From Erpobdella octoculata (lineage: Eukaryota > Annelida > Clitellata > Hirudinida > Erpobdellidae): a DNA stretch of 64,000 nt. Each line of letters begins with the position of its first letter. Positions within the stretch are counted from its first letter, which is position 1. The notes beneath the pieces were generated by a model. It was not told the origin of the DNA. It ran no database searches and worked only from the letters and a program-made list of their open reading frames with translations. The DNA is taken from the NCBI GenBank assembly GCA_963978895.1, contig OZ022238.1, positions 7,024,650 to 7,088,649 of the forward strand, read 5' to 3'. Shown here piece by piece: positions 1 to 10,625 of the stretch. The position numbers were made by a program, and so were the translations under genes.

Positions 1-1674
1 TGCAGATCCTATAAGGAAAAACAGACTCAGAAAATATAGAAATAATTTGTAATTATTTTGAAGGCAGTTCTTGTAATAATTAAAATGAATATTTATTTAA
101 ATAAATATTTAACTTATTAGAGAGAGGTACTCCGTCACAAGTGATGGAAGTTAACAAGACGATTGCAGCACTACTTAACAGCGTGACGCGAATTTCTAAC
201 AAAGAAATACCTACATACATACATACATACATACATACATACATACATACATACATACATACATACATACATACATACATACATACATACATACATAGGG
301 AATTATTCAAGGTAATGAATAATTTGATGGCAGTATATCTGTAAAATTTCTCTCGCTCTCATTCTCTCTCTCTCTCTTTTACCCTTTCTGTCTCTCTTTA
401 TCTTTCTATCTGAAATCCCTCAGCGCGGCACATGGAGCTCAGTTTCATTGTACAGCAATATTATGATATATGTTTTCATCTCCAGATGGACACAGTATCA
501 ATATCATTATTAACCACTCTATCTCTTTTGATTCTCGAATACCTAAATGTAAAGTTTCATAAATTGCTGTGAACAAAGATGCACGCCTGTCCTCTAGTCC
601 GCTAATGAAAATACTAAAATACCGTTTCGTTGCGAAATGGAAACATGCAAAGAAAACGTTGAACGTGAAAAGTTTCGAAAACAGCGCCTTTAACGTTTTT
701 CAAGATTGAGCGTGTTTTCTTGATATAAAAAAATTGTATTTTCTCCTTAAGGCTTTTTGAATCATGTGGCTTTTATCGTATTTCATTTGTACTTTCAAAC
801 ATCAGCTTTCAATTGCTTGCAATCTTCCTAGTTTTTCTTTCTCTCTTCCTTCATCTTTTGCTTTCTACCTTTGTACATATACTCCTCTTGTTGTTCGCCA
901 GTTATTTTTATCCACAACCACTAAGCTGATCTGGGAATAGATCTGCAATAAAGACGTAGATATCGATCAAGATATTTAAAACCTTTCATAAGAAACATCT
1001 TTTGTTGCATATTTAGATTCAGATTAAACTAACACGATAGTTTTTTTTCCATTTAGTGTTATTCAATGTGGATTTGTAACGAGAAGAGCTTTAAAACTAA
1101 AAGTTTATGCACTAGGATAGCGTAGAGAAAAAGCACTAAACTATGACAATGGTGCAAGTCTGGTGGTGGGGAAAGAGGAGCTACAAAAGAGATGACTTAT
1201 ACTTTGACCATACATGGTCAAATGGTCAGCTTGACACTATGACTTGTTGAATGACCATGTTTTTATTAAGTGTGTACATTATTTTACAAAGTAGATTTAG
1301 ACAAAGACGTTTTAATATAACTATTTGATACACAATCTACTAAAAAATACTCTAGTAGTAAGCCTAAAACGGCACAACTAATTACCTCATATGAACATCA
1401 ACACATTGAAGAGTATGATTTTGTCATATCTAACTACTGACGTTACTGTAGTTTTTAGATTAATTCATAAGTAATCGTTTTAGAATAGAATAGTTTTATT
1501 AGGTTGTGTATCCAGCTGTTATATCAAGATACCCATGATTTAGATAAATTCTGAGGTTATAAGTTGAATGACTTGTCCGATTTTTGGATCATTAAAGCTT
1601 GTGATGAAAGCAGAAAAACTGCCTAAGAAATTAATTTCATTTAAGAGTTCTTAATTTTTTCTCTGTTCCTCTAG
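1..1674. other. Non-coding sequence upstream of the SOBP-like exons
   Basis: Probably an intron of the SOBP-like gene, because the exon at 1675 begins at a splice acceptor. Apart from a (CATA)n tract and a CT-rich stretch near 350-400 I see no coding exon in any frame. Confidence 0.5.
212..297. repeat. (CATA)n microsatellite
   Basis: About 21 uninterrupted tetranucleotide units. It opens artificial frames (MYVC or TYIH repeats) on both strands, which I do not regard as genes. Confidence 0.97.
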
Positions 1675-3172
1675 TTTCAAGATGTGCGATTGGTGTAGAG
1701 AGAGCCTGCCACCAGCATCGTCCTCCGTCACTGACATGAATGGCAATTTAAAATTCTGCACTTTCCTCTGTCTCAATAAATACAAGATGAATCTTTTCTG
1801 TACTGAAGCTCAGCAGCATCTTCCAAGACTCCAGGTTCGTTTGTCGTGACTTTCGTGGAATGTTATATACCTCAATGTATTTATTTTGCATCAATATTTT
1901 TTTTAGAAAGAAATGTTGATTCCATCACCGGTTAACAAAGAAAGCGCCGACAAGAAGTTATTGATCACGCCTGATTTGTGGCTTTCAGATGGCAATTCCA
2001 GCGATCACACGACGACGACGACTTCTGAATCGATGAAACGTCCAAAACTCAATCTACTGGACGCCCGTGGTGACAAGCAGTCGCCGACCGACACCACCAT
2101 TCTCAGAGATTCTGATTCGAAATCGTCTAAGAAATTCACGCCGCCTCCTCCACTGCCTCGCGATTTCTTGAGAAACGGCTTTCCGTCGAAGTGCTCGAAC
2201 GGTATTAATACAAGAAAACGTCACAAAACCTCCTCGAACAACAACATCCCCGACTCGAGTAGTGAATTTACGAAACGTTTTCGCAACGACAGTAGAGAAG
2301 AAACGAGAAACTTCCGACCTGCCAACAAATCAGCCGCCAAGTCATACGAACCGAAAAACCCACCCAAACCTCCGTTTCCAAACGACGATGCTCCAGACGG
2401 AAACAATCGGGGACAATACAGCGCTAACATGTGGATGAACAATCCGAACCTGCCTTTTTTATTTCTTCCACCTTGGTTCAGTGGTTCGTTATCTAATCCC
2501 GGCCTCGCTAATATCTTACCTCACAGTTTATTTCCAACCATGCAGAACTTTCAAAACATCCAACTACCTCCCGTTCAACAGACACAACAACACGCAACTC
2601 GACCGCAGCATCAGATTCCATCTCTGCCTACATCCGCTGTTCCATACCCTTTCATTATACCCATTCCAATACCAGTTCCGATTATAATTCCTGCGAACAT
2701 TCAAAAATCAGCCAAACAGGACGCTAACGTGGAAGTGAAAGCGGTCTTAATAGAACCAGAAGTTATAAAAGAAAGATTTTCTCCTGCTGATGATTCAACG
2801 TGTTCAAGCTACAACCAGGCCATTGACTTCTCAGTGTCTCGAAACAAAAATCCCAAACAAGACCCTGCCACCACAACATTCTCATCGAATTCTTCACCGC
2901 TATCTTCAAAATCTCCTCAGTTTACCGTAAAAATAAAAACGGAGCCGGAAGAACCGTTTCCTGTCCACCTGGCAGCATCGAGCCACGACATGCGACCATC
3001 GCACCCACCATCGTACGCATCCAGAAGGAGTCTCATACTGGACGCACCACCTCCTTCGTCGCAGTCCAAAACAACCTCTTCCACCTCATTCGGTTACATC
3101 CAGACCACACCACCGAAGAGGTTTTCTCACAATAGAAAGAGATGCACTAGTGCTCAAATCAGGAGCAAATAA
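1675..3172 (+). CDS. SOBP-like: SOBP-like (sine oculis-binding protein homolog) gene, 3' end (last two exons)
   Basis: Two exons, 1675-1834 and 1907-3172, join in phase 0 across a 72-bp GT...AG intron. The first encodes a short FCS-type zinc finger: MCDWC, then a spacer, then KFC...C and NKYKMNLF, the arrangement I recognise from SOBP/Jaxx proteins. The second encodes 421 residues that are Pro/Ser/Thr-rich and probably disordered. They include an alternating Ile-Pro/Val-Pro tract (nt about 2648-2692) also typical of SOBP, basic patches that could act as nuclear localisation signals, and VKIKTEPEE (nt about 2926-2952), which fits a SUMO-attachment consensus. The known role of the family is as a nuclear cofactor of SIX-type homeodomain factors; that role here is inference. 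The first exon enters from an upstream acceptor (tctag at 1670-1674), so the 5' part lies to the left, partly or wholly outside the window. An AATAAA overlaps the stop codon. Confidence 0.8.
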
Positions 3173-4279
3173 ACAAAAAAAGAATATTATCTATTTAATT
3201 AAATTAATATTAAAAATATTTTCTAGCTTGGCATTAAAAACTCAGATAAATCTTTTGATGTTTTAGCATTTGAAACTTTGATCTCATTAAACTGTTACAA
3301 AACGAAATGTTACCTAGGATTGTCGATATCGATATATTTTTCGGTATATCCGATATTTGTTTTCGAAATTTATCGATATATATCTTCAATATCAAAATTT
3401 TTTTAAATTTTAAAAACATTTTTACGTAATAAAATTTTTAAGAAATAAATTAGTACAATGTTTTTTAATTGACTTAATTTTGTAACAGTATTCCTAAATT
3501 ACTCTTTTGTATGCTTGGTGTCACTTGTCCACATAAATGCTAAAACCTTTTGGTTCGATTCCTACCAAAGGTAGCCTAAGTGTTAATCAACTCATAAACA
3601 GCCGTTTTATTATTAATTACGTGCAATTATATTTTACATAAATGTATTGGAGTATCTGTTTGCATAGAATCAGGGGTTAAAGGGCTTGGGTTAATGGTTC
3701 TACTTTAATTACTTGTCAAAAATATTAAAATATCCCGCATATTTACAATATCGTTGGACTGCCACTTGCAACTCAGGTAGACAATGGCTACTGTACATGC
3801 GGAAAGCATTGAGGGTTCAAACCAATGAAGATACCACAGGCCAACTCAACTAAAATCATCTGGCACTACCAACACAGCAACAATCAATCCAACATTTTAT
3901 ATACAGTAACAGATGCAAAGTCAAATTTCTTTTTGAAAAACATTATTCAAGTTAGAACAGTCAAATGATGGCAGATATCAACTGATAATAGAATGGAATA
4001 ATATAAATGATATGAACGCCACATTAATAATGACAAAAAAATGGATACATGGAATATTATAAGCAGAAAGCAACAAGGAATGAACATTAAAGAATATCTC
4101 ACTTTTGATGAAAAAATTAAAAGCTAAGATCGCTGCATCTAAACAGTAACATTCAGACAGAACTCAAAAGTAAGCTAGAAGGAAAGAAAATGGATTTAAA
4201 ACAGATCTTTTACATTGAATATACATATATAAGTTGTTTCTGCCAAATGGCGAGTTGTGTTTCTTAGAGCGTGTCTCAA

Positions 4280-4280
<1 letters not shown>

Positions 4281-4364
<84 letters not shown>
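4281..4364. repeat. (TA)n microsatellite
   Basis: About 84 bp of uninterrupted TA. Confidence 0.95.
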
Positions 4365-4365
<1 letters not shown>

Positions 4366-4794
4366 CCAGACTAGCATCATATTTCAGCTGATCAATTTAG
4401 CGACTAGGAGGAATTTTCTAGATTAGATTAAAAGTGGGAATTACACATAAATGTCTATTTTTAAATTAACTCAGCATTTTTTAATTGCGACTTTACGATT
4501 CAGTCATGATTCGCTTTTTCAAAAGACATAAAATTTGGTCAAAACATTTGAATGTGAGCAGATATGATAGAATACATATATATATATATTAATATAATAC
4601 ATTTGAATAGATATTTCAAAATAAAATTGAAAAAACAAAGTTGGAACTGACTGAATGGAATGAAATCAAAAAAATAATAATAAACAAACGATCTAATAAC
4701 AACACACCTAATAATACAGCAGAATGACCAGGTTTTGAGGTGAAACGAAGTGGTTGGGTTACCGGCAAGCGTGCGGATGTGTTAAAAATTAAAA

Positions 4795-4800
4795 TTTATT
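4795..4800 (-). terminator. Candidate poly(A) signal of the transgelin-like gene
   Basis: AATAAA on the minus strand, about 117 nt past the stop codon at 4917. Confidence 0.5.
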
Positions 4801-4916
4801 CAAGACGACAAACGTGGAAAAGGATGACTAAAGAATACTTATCGCCGACGTTAAGAAAAAAACACGTAATGGTTCATAAGTCCTCGATGATGGATCGTTT
4901 TGCCCGAGAAGCAACC

Positions 4917-7900
4917 TCATTCGATTATGTGGCGAGGTTTTCCCATGCTCATTCCAGACTGAGTTGCACCTTTGTTGCTTCCGTACTGGAGGCTGATGAA
5001 GTTGTTACCAGCTCTCAACTGCTCCTCTGTGAATTCCCTTACGTTCTTCTCGTTTTTCTTTGGCCAGAAGCCTTCAGGACCTTCGTAGTGGGGCTTCGTT
5101 TGGGCCTTTAAAAAAATAAATATCACTACGTTAGGGGGCTACTTCATAGTTAGCTGAATTACATGAATGTTAAAGGAAACTATAAAAACTGACTGTAAAT
5201 GAGTCACGCGAATTTTGTCGGATGCTCATAAAATATATTACAAAGATTTCTTAAGAACAACAAATATAAACTAAAACTAATTACAAATACTACTTAAATT
5301 ATCAAATTTACTTTTATAACAATCTTCATTACAATTGTAAAATATACCTCCATAAACAAAACAAAATATAACAGTACAGACCTCAATACCCAATGCTCTG
5401 ATGCAAACGCAGACTTGAGACAGATTAAGAGCTCCCTTCTCATGGAGAGATTCCGTCGGAAAAGTGTACGTGTCGGACACTCCAAAGTCCTGAACGAGCT
5501 TCGAGAAGGTAGCAATCCTTTCCCTCTCTCTCATTACTCTCATGGCTTCTATTTTGGCGGGTTGAAACATTTTGTCGTTCCAGTTGACGTGACCCGGATG
5601 CAGTCTGTCGATCAGCCTGAAAAGAAATACGCAAAATAAACAAAATTATAGATTCTTGAGATGCAGATTTAATTTTTTTTTAAACATTTTTATTTTGTAG
5701 CAGAAAAATTCAATACAAAATACCACATAAATTTAATAATTATTCAATACAAAATAACAATTAAATTTCATAATTATTCAATACAAAATACCACATAAAT
5801 TTAATAATTATTCAATACAAAATAACAATTAAATTTCATAATTATTCAATAAAAATACCACATAAATTTCATAATTATTCAATACAAAATACCATATAAA
5901 TTTCATAATTATTCAATACAAAATACCACATAAATTTCATAATTATTCAATACAAAATACCACATAAATTTCATAATTATTCAAAAAGAAAAATATAAAG
6001 AATTTATTAGCATCACAAACTTGAGCAGAATTACTCCATCCCCGAGAAGTTGGTGAAAGTGATCATGTGAGGCATCGATACTTTCAATGTCCGCAGGAAT
6101 TTCCTCTATCCCGGTCAACAACTGGATCCAATGGAGACATCTTGCAGCTTCAGTCACATCAAAATTGGATTCAATCTAAATATAAAAATGATAAGTCACA
6201 AATTTGACGACAAATGTTCATTAAAACAACTCACAATTTTCTGTCCGTCGTTGTTTTGTGTTATACCACAAATAAGGTTCAAATAATAAGGAACAATGAG
6301 TTAGAATTTATTAAGTACAGAAAGCAGTTACTTTTAAAACATTTAGAAACAGTTCATTTTAAACAACAGGAGATAAGATGGCGACGATAGCTGGCTAGAG
6401 CTCATTAACATAATCACTGCACTGCAGCAGTCACGTGATAACGGCTTGCTTCTAAAGCGTATATCACGACACTGTCTGACGGAAAAATATAATTGCGATA
6501 CAATACAATACATTCAGGATTTCATAGCAACTCGAAATCCTTTTCAAGAAACAACTTCTGTGCAACATCTCACTCGTTCCTCGTGCTTTCCCAATTGCAG
6601 GGTCATTATAAGAAACAACCAAACAAAGCAGAACCTAGACTTGGAAGAACAAATGACGCTGGCTGTTTAACTGAATCAATAACACGAAAATCAATTCACA
6701 AACACTTCACCACCATTATGCAACCCTTGAATTACCCACCAAACTTAAGAAATCAGAAATGCAAAACAGAAATTTTCGCAAAAACCATTTCATATACACA
6801 TGACATAACCCTCATGCAAGCCTTTTAACTATATGTTAAAATAAAAAAAATAAAATTTTAAAAAATCTTTCCAATTATACATAAAGAAGATTTTGTTAAT
6901 TTTTGACGTTATTGCTATGTATAAATATTATCCTTGAAAAGATTTGTTTAAATTTTATTTTTAAGTTATACAGAAGGGACGGTACAGAGGGTGCTGGGGT
7001 CAGGACCCCCGGCTTTCATGACAAAATAATTACGATATTTAGCATTTTGCAGGCAGTTAAATAGAATGCTCAGTCAGGCTTTAACTTTAACAGAATAAAT
7101 AAAACATCAATCAATCAATGTGAATATTTATAGAGCTTGGAGCTTAAGAGAGCTTACTTAGAAGCTTTACCAGGCACTGATATAATTTCTTAGGCCATGG
7201 CGAAAAACAATTTTTATTTAGAACATTTGTTTCATGCAAAAACGAGATGTGTTCAACTTTTATAAATAGAACCGTGCAATTTTTTATGCCAAGAAGGTAA
7301 ACAATTGATTAAATCCAGTTTTAGATGGAATGAAATGAAATATATTCAAACTAGTTAGTTTCTGCAAGGTTTAATAACTAAAGTTTAGTTTACTTTATTA
7401 GTTTTCTCAAACCGTCTGCCTCACTCTATGCCTGTTTGGCAGATGCTTTTATTGACATTCACGAACTTTTGTCAATCTTGACTTTCTTTTAGTGTCAACC
7501 CCAGAAGTTGAGAGTTTAGTAAGTTATCACTTTTTTGCAGATCAGCACAGCACTTGAGAATTCTGCTACAAAAACAATGCAAGAAACTCTCTGACGCAGA
7601 ACTAGTTATTCTAAATTTTTTAAAACTGGGAATTGTTTAATTGATGTTATCGTGGTTATCTTTCACATAAACGGCACGGGCCGAATCTTCCAAAAAAAAT
7701 AGCCCTATTTTGTTACAACCTTAACCCTAACCCTAATTATGATAATGTAAACTAGTGGTTAATTTTCATCGTGTTTATAGCTAATTATAGCCGAAGATCT
7801 TTCACACATCGGGCCGTTTGTGTGAAAGATTACCATTATCATTTCATTTGATGAAAGCAAGAATCATCTAAAATCTACTAATACTACAACAAATTTGTTT

Positions 7901-8230
7901 CTGTCAATTTAATATTTTATAGTATACTAGGATAAATATTAGCAAAGCATATTTTTAATTTTGTTTCAAAATAAAAAAAAGTATATTGTTGAGTCTAGAG
8001 AGCTATTTATGCATTGCGCATCCAGTCTCAGTCAAACTCCACCCTTTAAAGTTTAAAGTCGGCTGGATCCGACAGTGATATTTGATTGATCGAAAATCGA
8101 AGTTGAACAACAGCACGCGGAGTGACACACTGGCGTCTATAAACGAGTATGAAAATATATTGAGAATATCACCACAAACCTTTAATTGGGTCTCCGCAGC
8201 AATCCCTGATTTTCCTGCTCTATAACTCAT
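4917..8230 (-). CDS. TAGLN-like: Transgelin / muscle protein 20-like actin-binding protein (calponin family)
   Basis: Four exons on the minus strand: 8230-8180 (17 codons, start MSYRAGKSG), 6175-6021, 5616-5382 and 5105-4917 (stop). Phases fit and the total is 630 nt, or 209 residues, the usual size for transgelin/SM22/MP20. Exons 2 and 3 encode a single calponin-homology domain (CLHWIQLLTG, LLGDGVILLKLIDRLHPG, then an FGV...TES segment). Exon 4 ends with one calponin repeat, readable as FISLQYGSNKGATQ followed by SGM and KPRHI. The known role of the family is binding and stabilising actin filaments in muscle and cytoskeleton. The chosen ATG is the only one that precedes the spliced frame, and the protein continues to a natural stop. 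Intron 2 holds a 30-35 bp tandem repeat and the long intron 1 a small MITE. Confidence 0.94.
5690..5992. repeat. Tandem repeat of about 30-36 bp in transgelin intron 2
   Basis: Roughly eight units of the form ATTCAATACAAAATACCACA followed by an AAATTT(C/A)ATAATT tail. Two variants (ACCACA and ACAATT) alternate in the first half of the array, which suggests that a two-unit block was duplicated. Confidence 0.9.
7646..7842. mobile_element. Small inverted-repeat element (MITE-like) in transgelin intron 1
   Basis: Two roughly 29-bp imperfect inverted arms, near 7647-7675 and 7812-7841, share the core ATCTTTCACA(T/C)AAACGG. The inner part contains a second inverted GGGCCG...CGGGCC pair and a short CCCTAA-type run. 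The superfamily is not recognised. Confidence 0.6.
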
Positions 8231-9439
8231 TTTTACTAAAGTTTATTCTTTATCCGAGAAACGTCCTCAACTACTGAATGATGACGGGAGAGCGTACTGA
8301 CTAACAGCCGAGTGGACAAAATAACTGTGATGCTACTGGATGCTACTACTAAAGTTCCACTAAAAATTTGATTAAATAAGAACTTTATATATTTCAAAAT
8401 GTTTAAATATTTTATTGCTAAATAACAATTTTGTCTGTAATTAAATTTCTTAGAACACGTTGTTTCTCACATTGATCCAGCGACTCAAAAATAGATCAAT
8501 TTTAGCAGCAGAAAATCTTCTAGCCAAAAACTTATTTAAATTTTTACTAAATATTACTATAACCAATGGTAAAACTATTATTGCATTTAGAAATCGATTT
8601 GCATAATGTAAAAATATAAAAGTGTGTTTACAAAAAAACGGTTTTTTTGCTTGGACAGTTTTATGTGTGAAAACAGGAGACAAATAATATTACGAAAAAA
8701 GATGGATTAGGATGAGCTCCCACGCTTTTATTTTTAATCAAAGATTATTTGATGACATATAGAAGGAAAGGAAAAAAATTATTTTATAATTTTTAGTGCA
8801 CTTTCCACACATAAATAAAAGCGTGTTTTTTGAAAAAAGTATCTTTTTTCGTAATACTATTTTATAAATTTTGGTCTTGTAAAAATTAATTAACGTTGTG
8901 TTTGCGAATTTATGTAAAAAGTCTTCGTTCAAATCTCCGTTGTTTATTAAATTGGTTTGGGTCCGTCTAATTATAAAGATAAACCACACTATATGTGCAC
9001 AAGTATAGTTATATAAGTATGTAAAAGTATAAAGTGCATGCAACATGCAACGTCAGCAATGATAGAGAGAAAGCCGCTATGTAGGCCTGAATTCACAGCC
9101 TGCTTATTGATTGCATTGGCGTATTTTAGTTAATTATAGTTTAAATAAATATTTTTATGATATGAAAATATAAAAATATTGCTATTGTCATCAAGAATAC
9201 ATGTGTTTTGAAATTTTCAAGTCAATTGGACGTGTGGAAGTGGTCGAAAAATCGATTTAAAAAACCTGAAAATACAACATACAGTGTGAGGTAAATAAAA
9301 GCGTGTAAAAAATAAATGTATCACATGAACTGACAATGTTTCTATAAGCATTTATTTAGTTTCTAACGTTTGCTCATTAACAAATCTATTTTGATATAAA
9401 TTACAAAACTGTTGCTTTAGCTGACTGTATTGGCTAAAA
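8231..9439. other. Region upstream of the transgelin-like gene
   Basis: No exon seen. It probably contains the transgelin promoter and 5' UTR next to 8231. At 8590-8860 there are fragments of a dispersed AT-rich repeat (AAAAGCGTGTTTTT followed by GAAAAAA) that recurs at 25590 and 35018. Confidence 0.5.
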
Positions 9440-10128
9440 CAGGTGTCTCCAAACTGCGGTCCGCGGGCCAAATACGGTCCGCGAGGCCCTCTCATGCGGC
9501 CCGCGGAAACTTTTTATATTTAAAAAAATTTAATTTGTATTAATTTTTTTTAATATTATATTTTTCCAATTTATCTTAAACAAATCATACAATTTAATTT
9601 TAATTTTTATTTCATATTCTACTTCACTCAGTTTGTTGCCAGCCTGCATACTCTAGTTTTTATCGTTGCCTGACGGTATTTTTCAAATAATTTCGATTTT
9701 TCTTTAAATTTATAGAGATTCTTTTTCGATCAAAAAATTAGTAACTTTTTTTTCTAGTGGTTTAAAATTTTAAAAAATGCTTGAAAAATACATGGAAATA
9801 ATTTATTATGCTTTTTACCATTGTTTTGTACTGTCATATAATTGTGAAATAAGTAGAACTCTATTTTAATTAGTGATAATCTCTTGCCAGTGTGCATTTT
9901 TGAGCCATATTGTGTGCAAGATACAGTTTCACTATTCATGTTGAAATAACTTTATTTTTACAAAACATTAAGTATAATATTAAATAATATTAAAATTATA
10001 AATAGATAATTAAAAACAACAGTTACGTTTTGATTCTTTTTTATATTGACCTCTAGTGTGTAGTCGGCCTCCCAAACTACTGTTGACAGTTAATGTGGCC
10101 CTCCGGCCGAAAAGTTTGGAGACCCCTG
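9440..10128. mobile_element. Non-autonomous hAT-type DNA transposon with 8-bp target-site duplication
   Basis: The element starts CAGGTGTCTCCAAACT and ends AGTTTGGAGACCCCTG, an inverted pair typical of hAT elements. It is flanked by a perfect 8-bp direct repeat GGCTAAAA (9432-9439 and 10129-10136). The 689-bp interior is AT-rich and non-coding, with the GGCC/CGCGG-rich subterminal zones common in this group. No transposase remains. Confidence 0.9.
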
Positions 10129-10480
10129 GGCTAAAAATTTACATCTATTTGTATCGAATCTTGATTGAAGCATGATAAAAAAAATAAGATTAAAAATTTA
10201 AATGGTGTTGTTGGTGTCAAGTTTCTGTACTAAACGCTTTCTGCTATATGATCCAAATTTACTAGTTAAAGAAGATGAATAACCAAGAAAAAGTTTTCCA
10301 ATATAAAAAAAAATTAAGGTGCGATGACACAAACTAATTCAACTGTTTAAAATGACGTCAATTCAAGTATAGAAGAAAGCTCGTGTATGTGCACGTGAGA
10401 AGTGTATAATAGCAAAATATAATGCCAGTTCAGGTGAAAAAGCTTGCTGTAATAGCTGAATTGGAAAAAAAAAACTAATC

Positions 10481-10600
10481 GAATGTGCATGGATGCAAAC
10501 GAATGTGCATGGATGCAAACGAATGTGCATGGATGCAAACGAATGTGCATGGATGCAAACGAATGTGCATGGATGCAAACGAATGTGCATGGATGCAATC
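10481..10600. repeat. 20-bp minisatellite, six units, 3' of DEG/ENaC copy A
   Basis: Six head-to-tail 20-bp units GAATGTGCATGGATGCAAAC. The first five are identical and the last has one change. It starts only 26 bp past the stop codon of the minus-strand channel gene, so it probably lies in the 3' UTR. Confidence 0.97.
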
Positions 10601-10625
10601 GAATTCTAGGTATTTCGAATTGCAC

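Larger units (their letters stand above)
3173..4916. other. Intergenic region between the SOBP-like and transgelin-like genes
   Basis: No exon recognised. It contains an AT-rich stretch rich in TATCGATA-like words (3315-3390), two weak tRNA B-box-like words (near 3550 and 3812) that may be SINE relics, and a (TA)n tract. The right end holds the 3' UTR of the minus-strand transgelin gene, with an AATAAA on the minus strand at 4795-4800. Confidence 0.6.

Noticed and set aside
4740..5111. 123-codon plus-strand frame
   Set aside because: Antisense shadow of the last transgelin exon, which has the calponin repeat on the minus strand.
7722..7737. CCCTAACCCTAA telomere-like run
   Set aside because: Only about two units, located inside a small inverted-repeat element; too short for an interstitial telomere.
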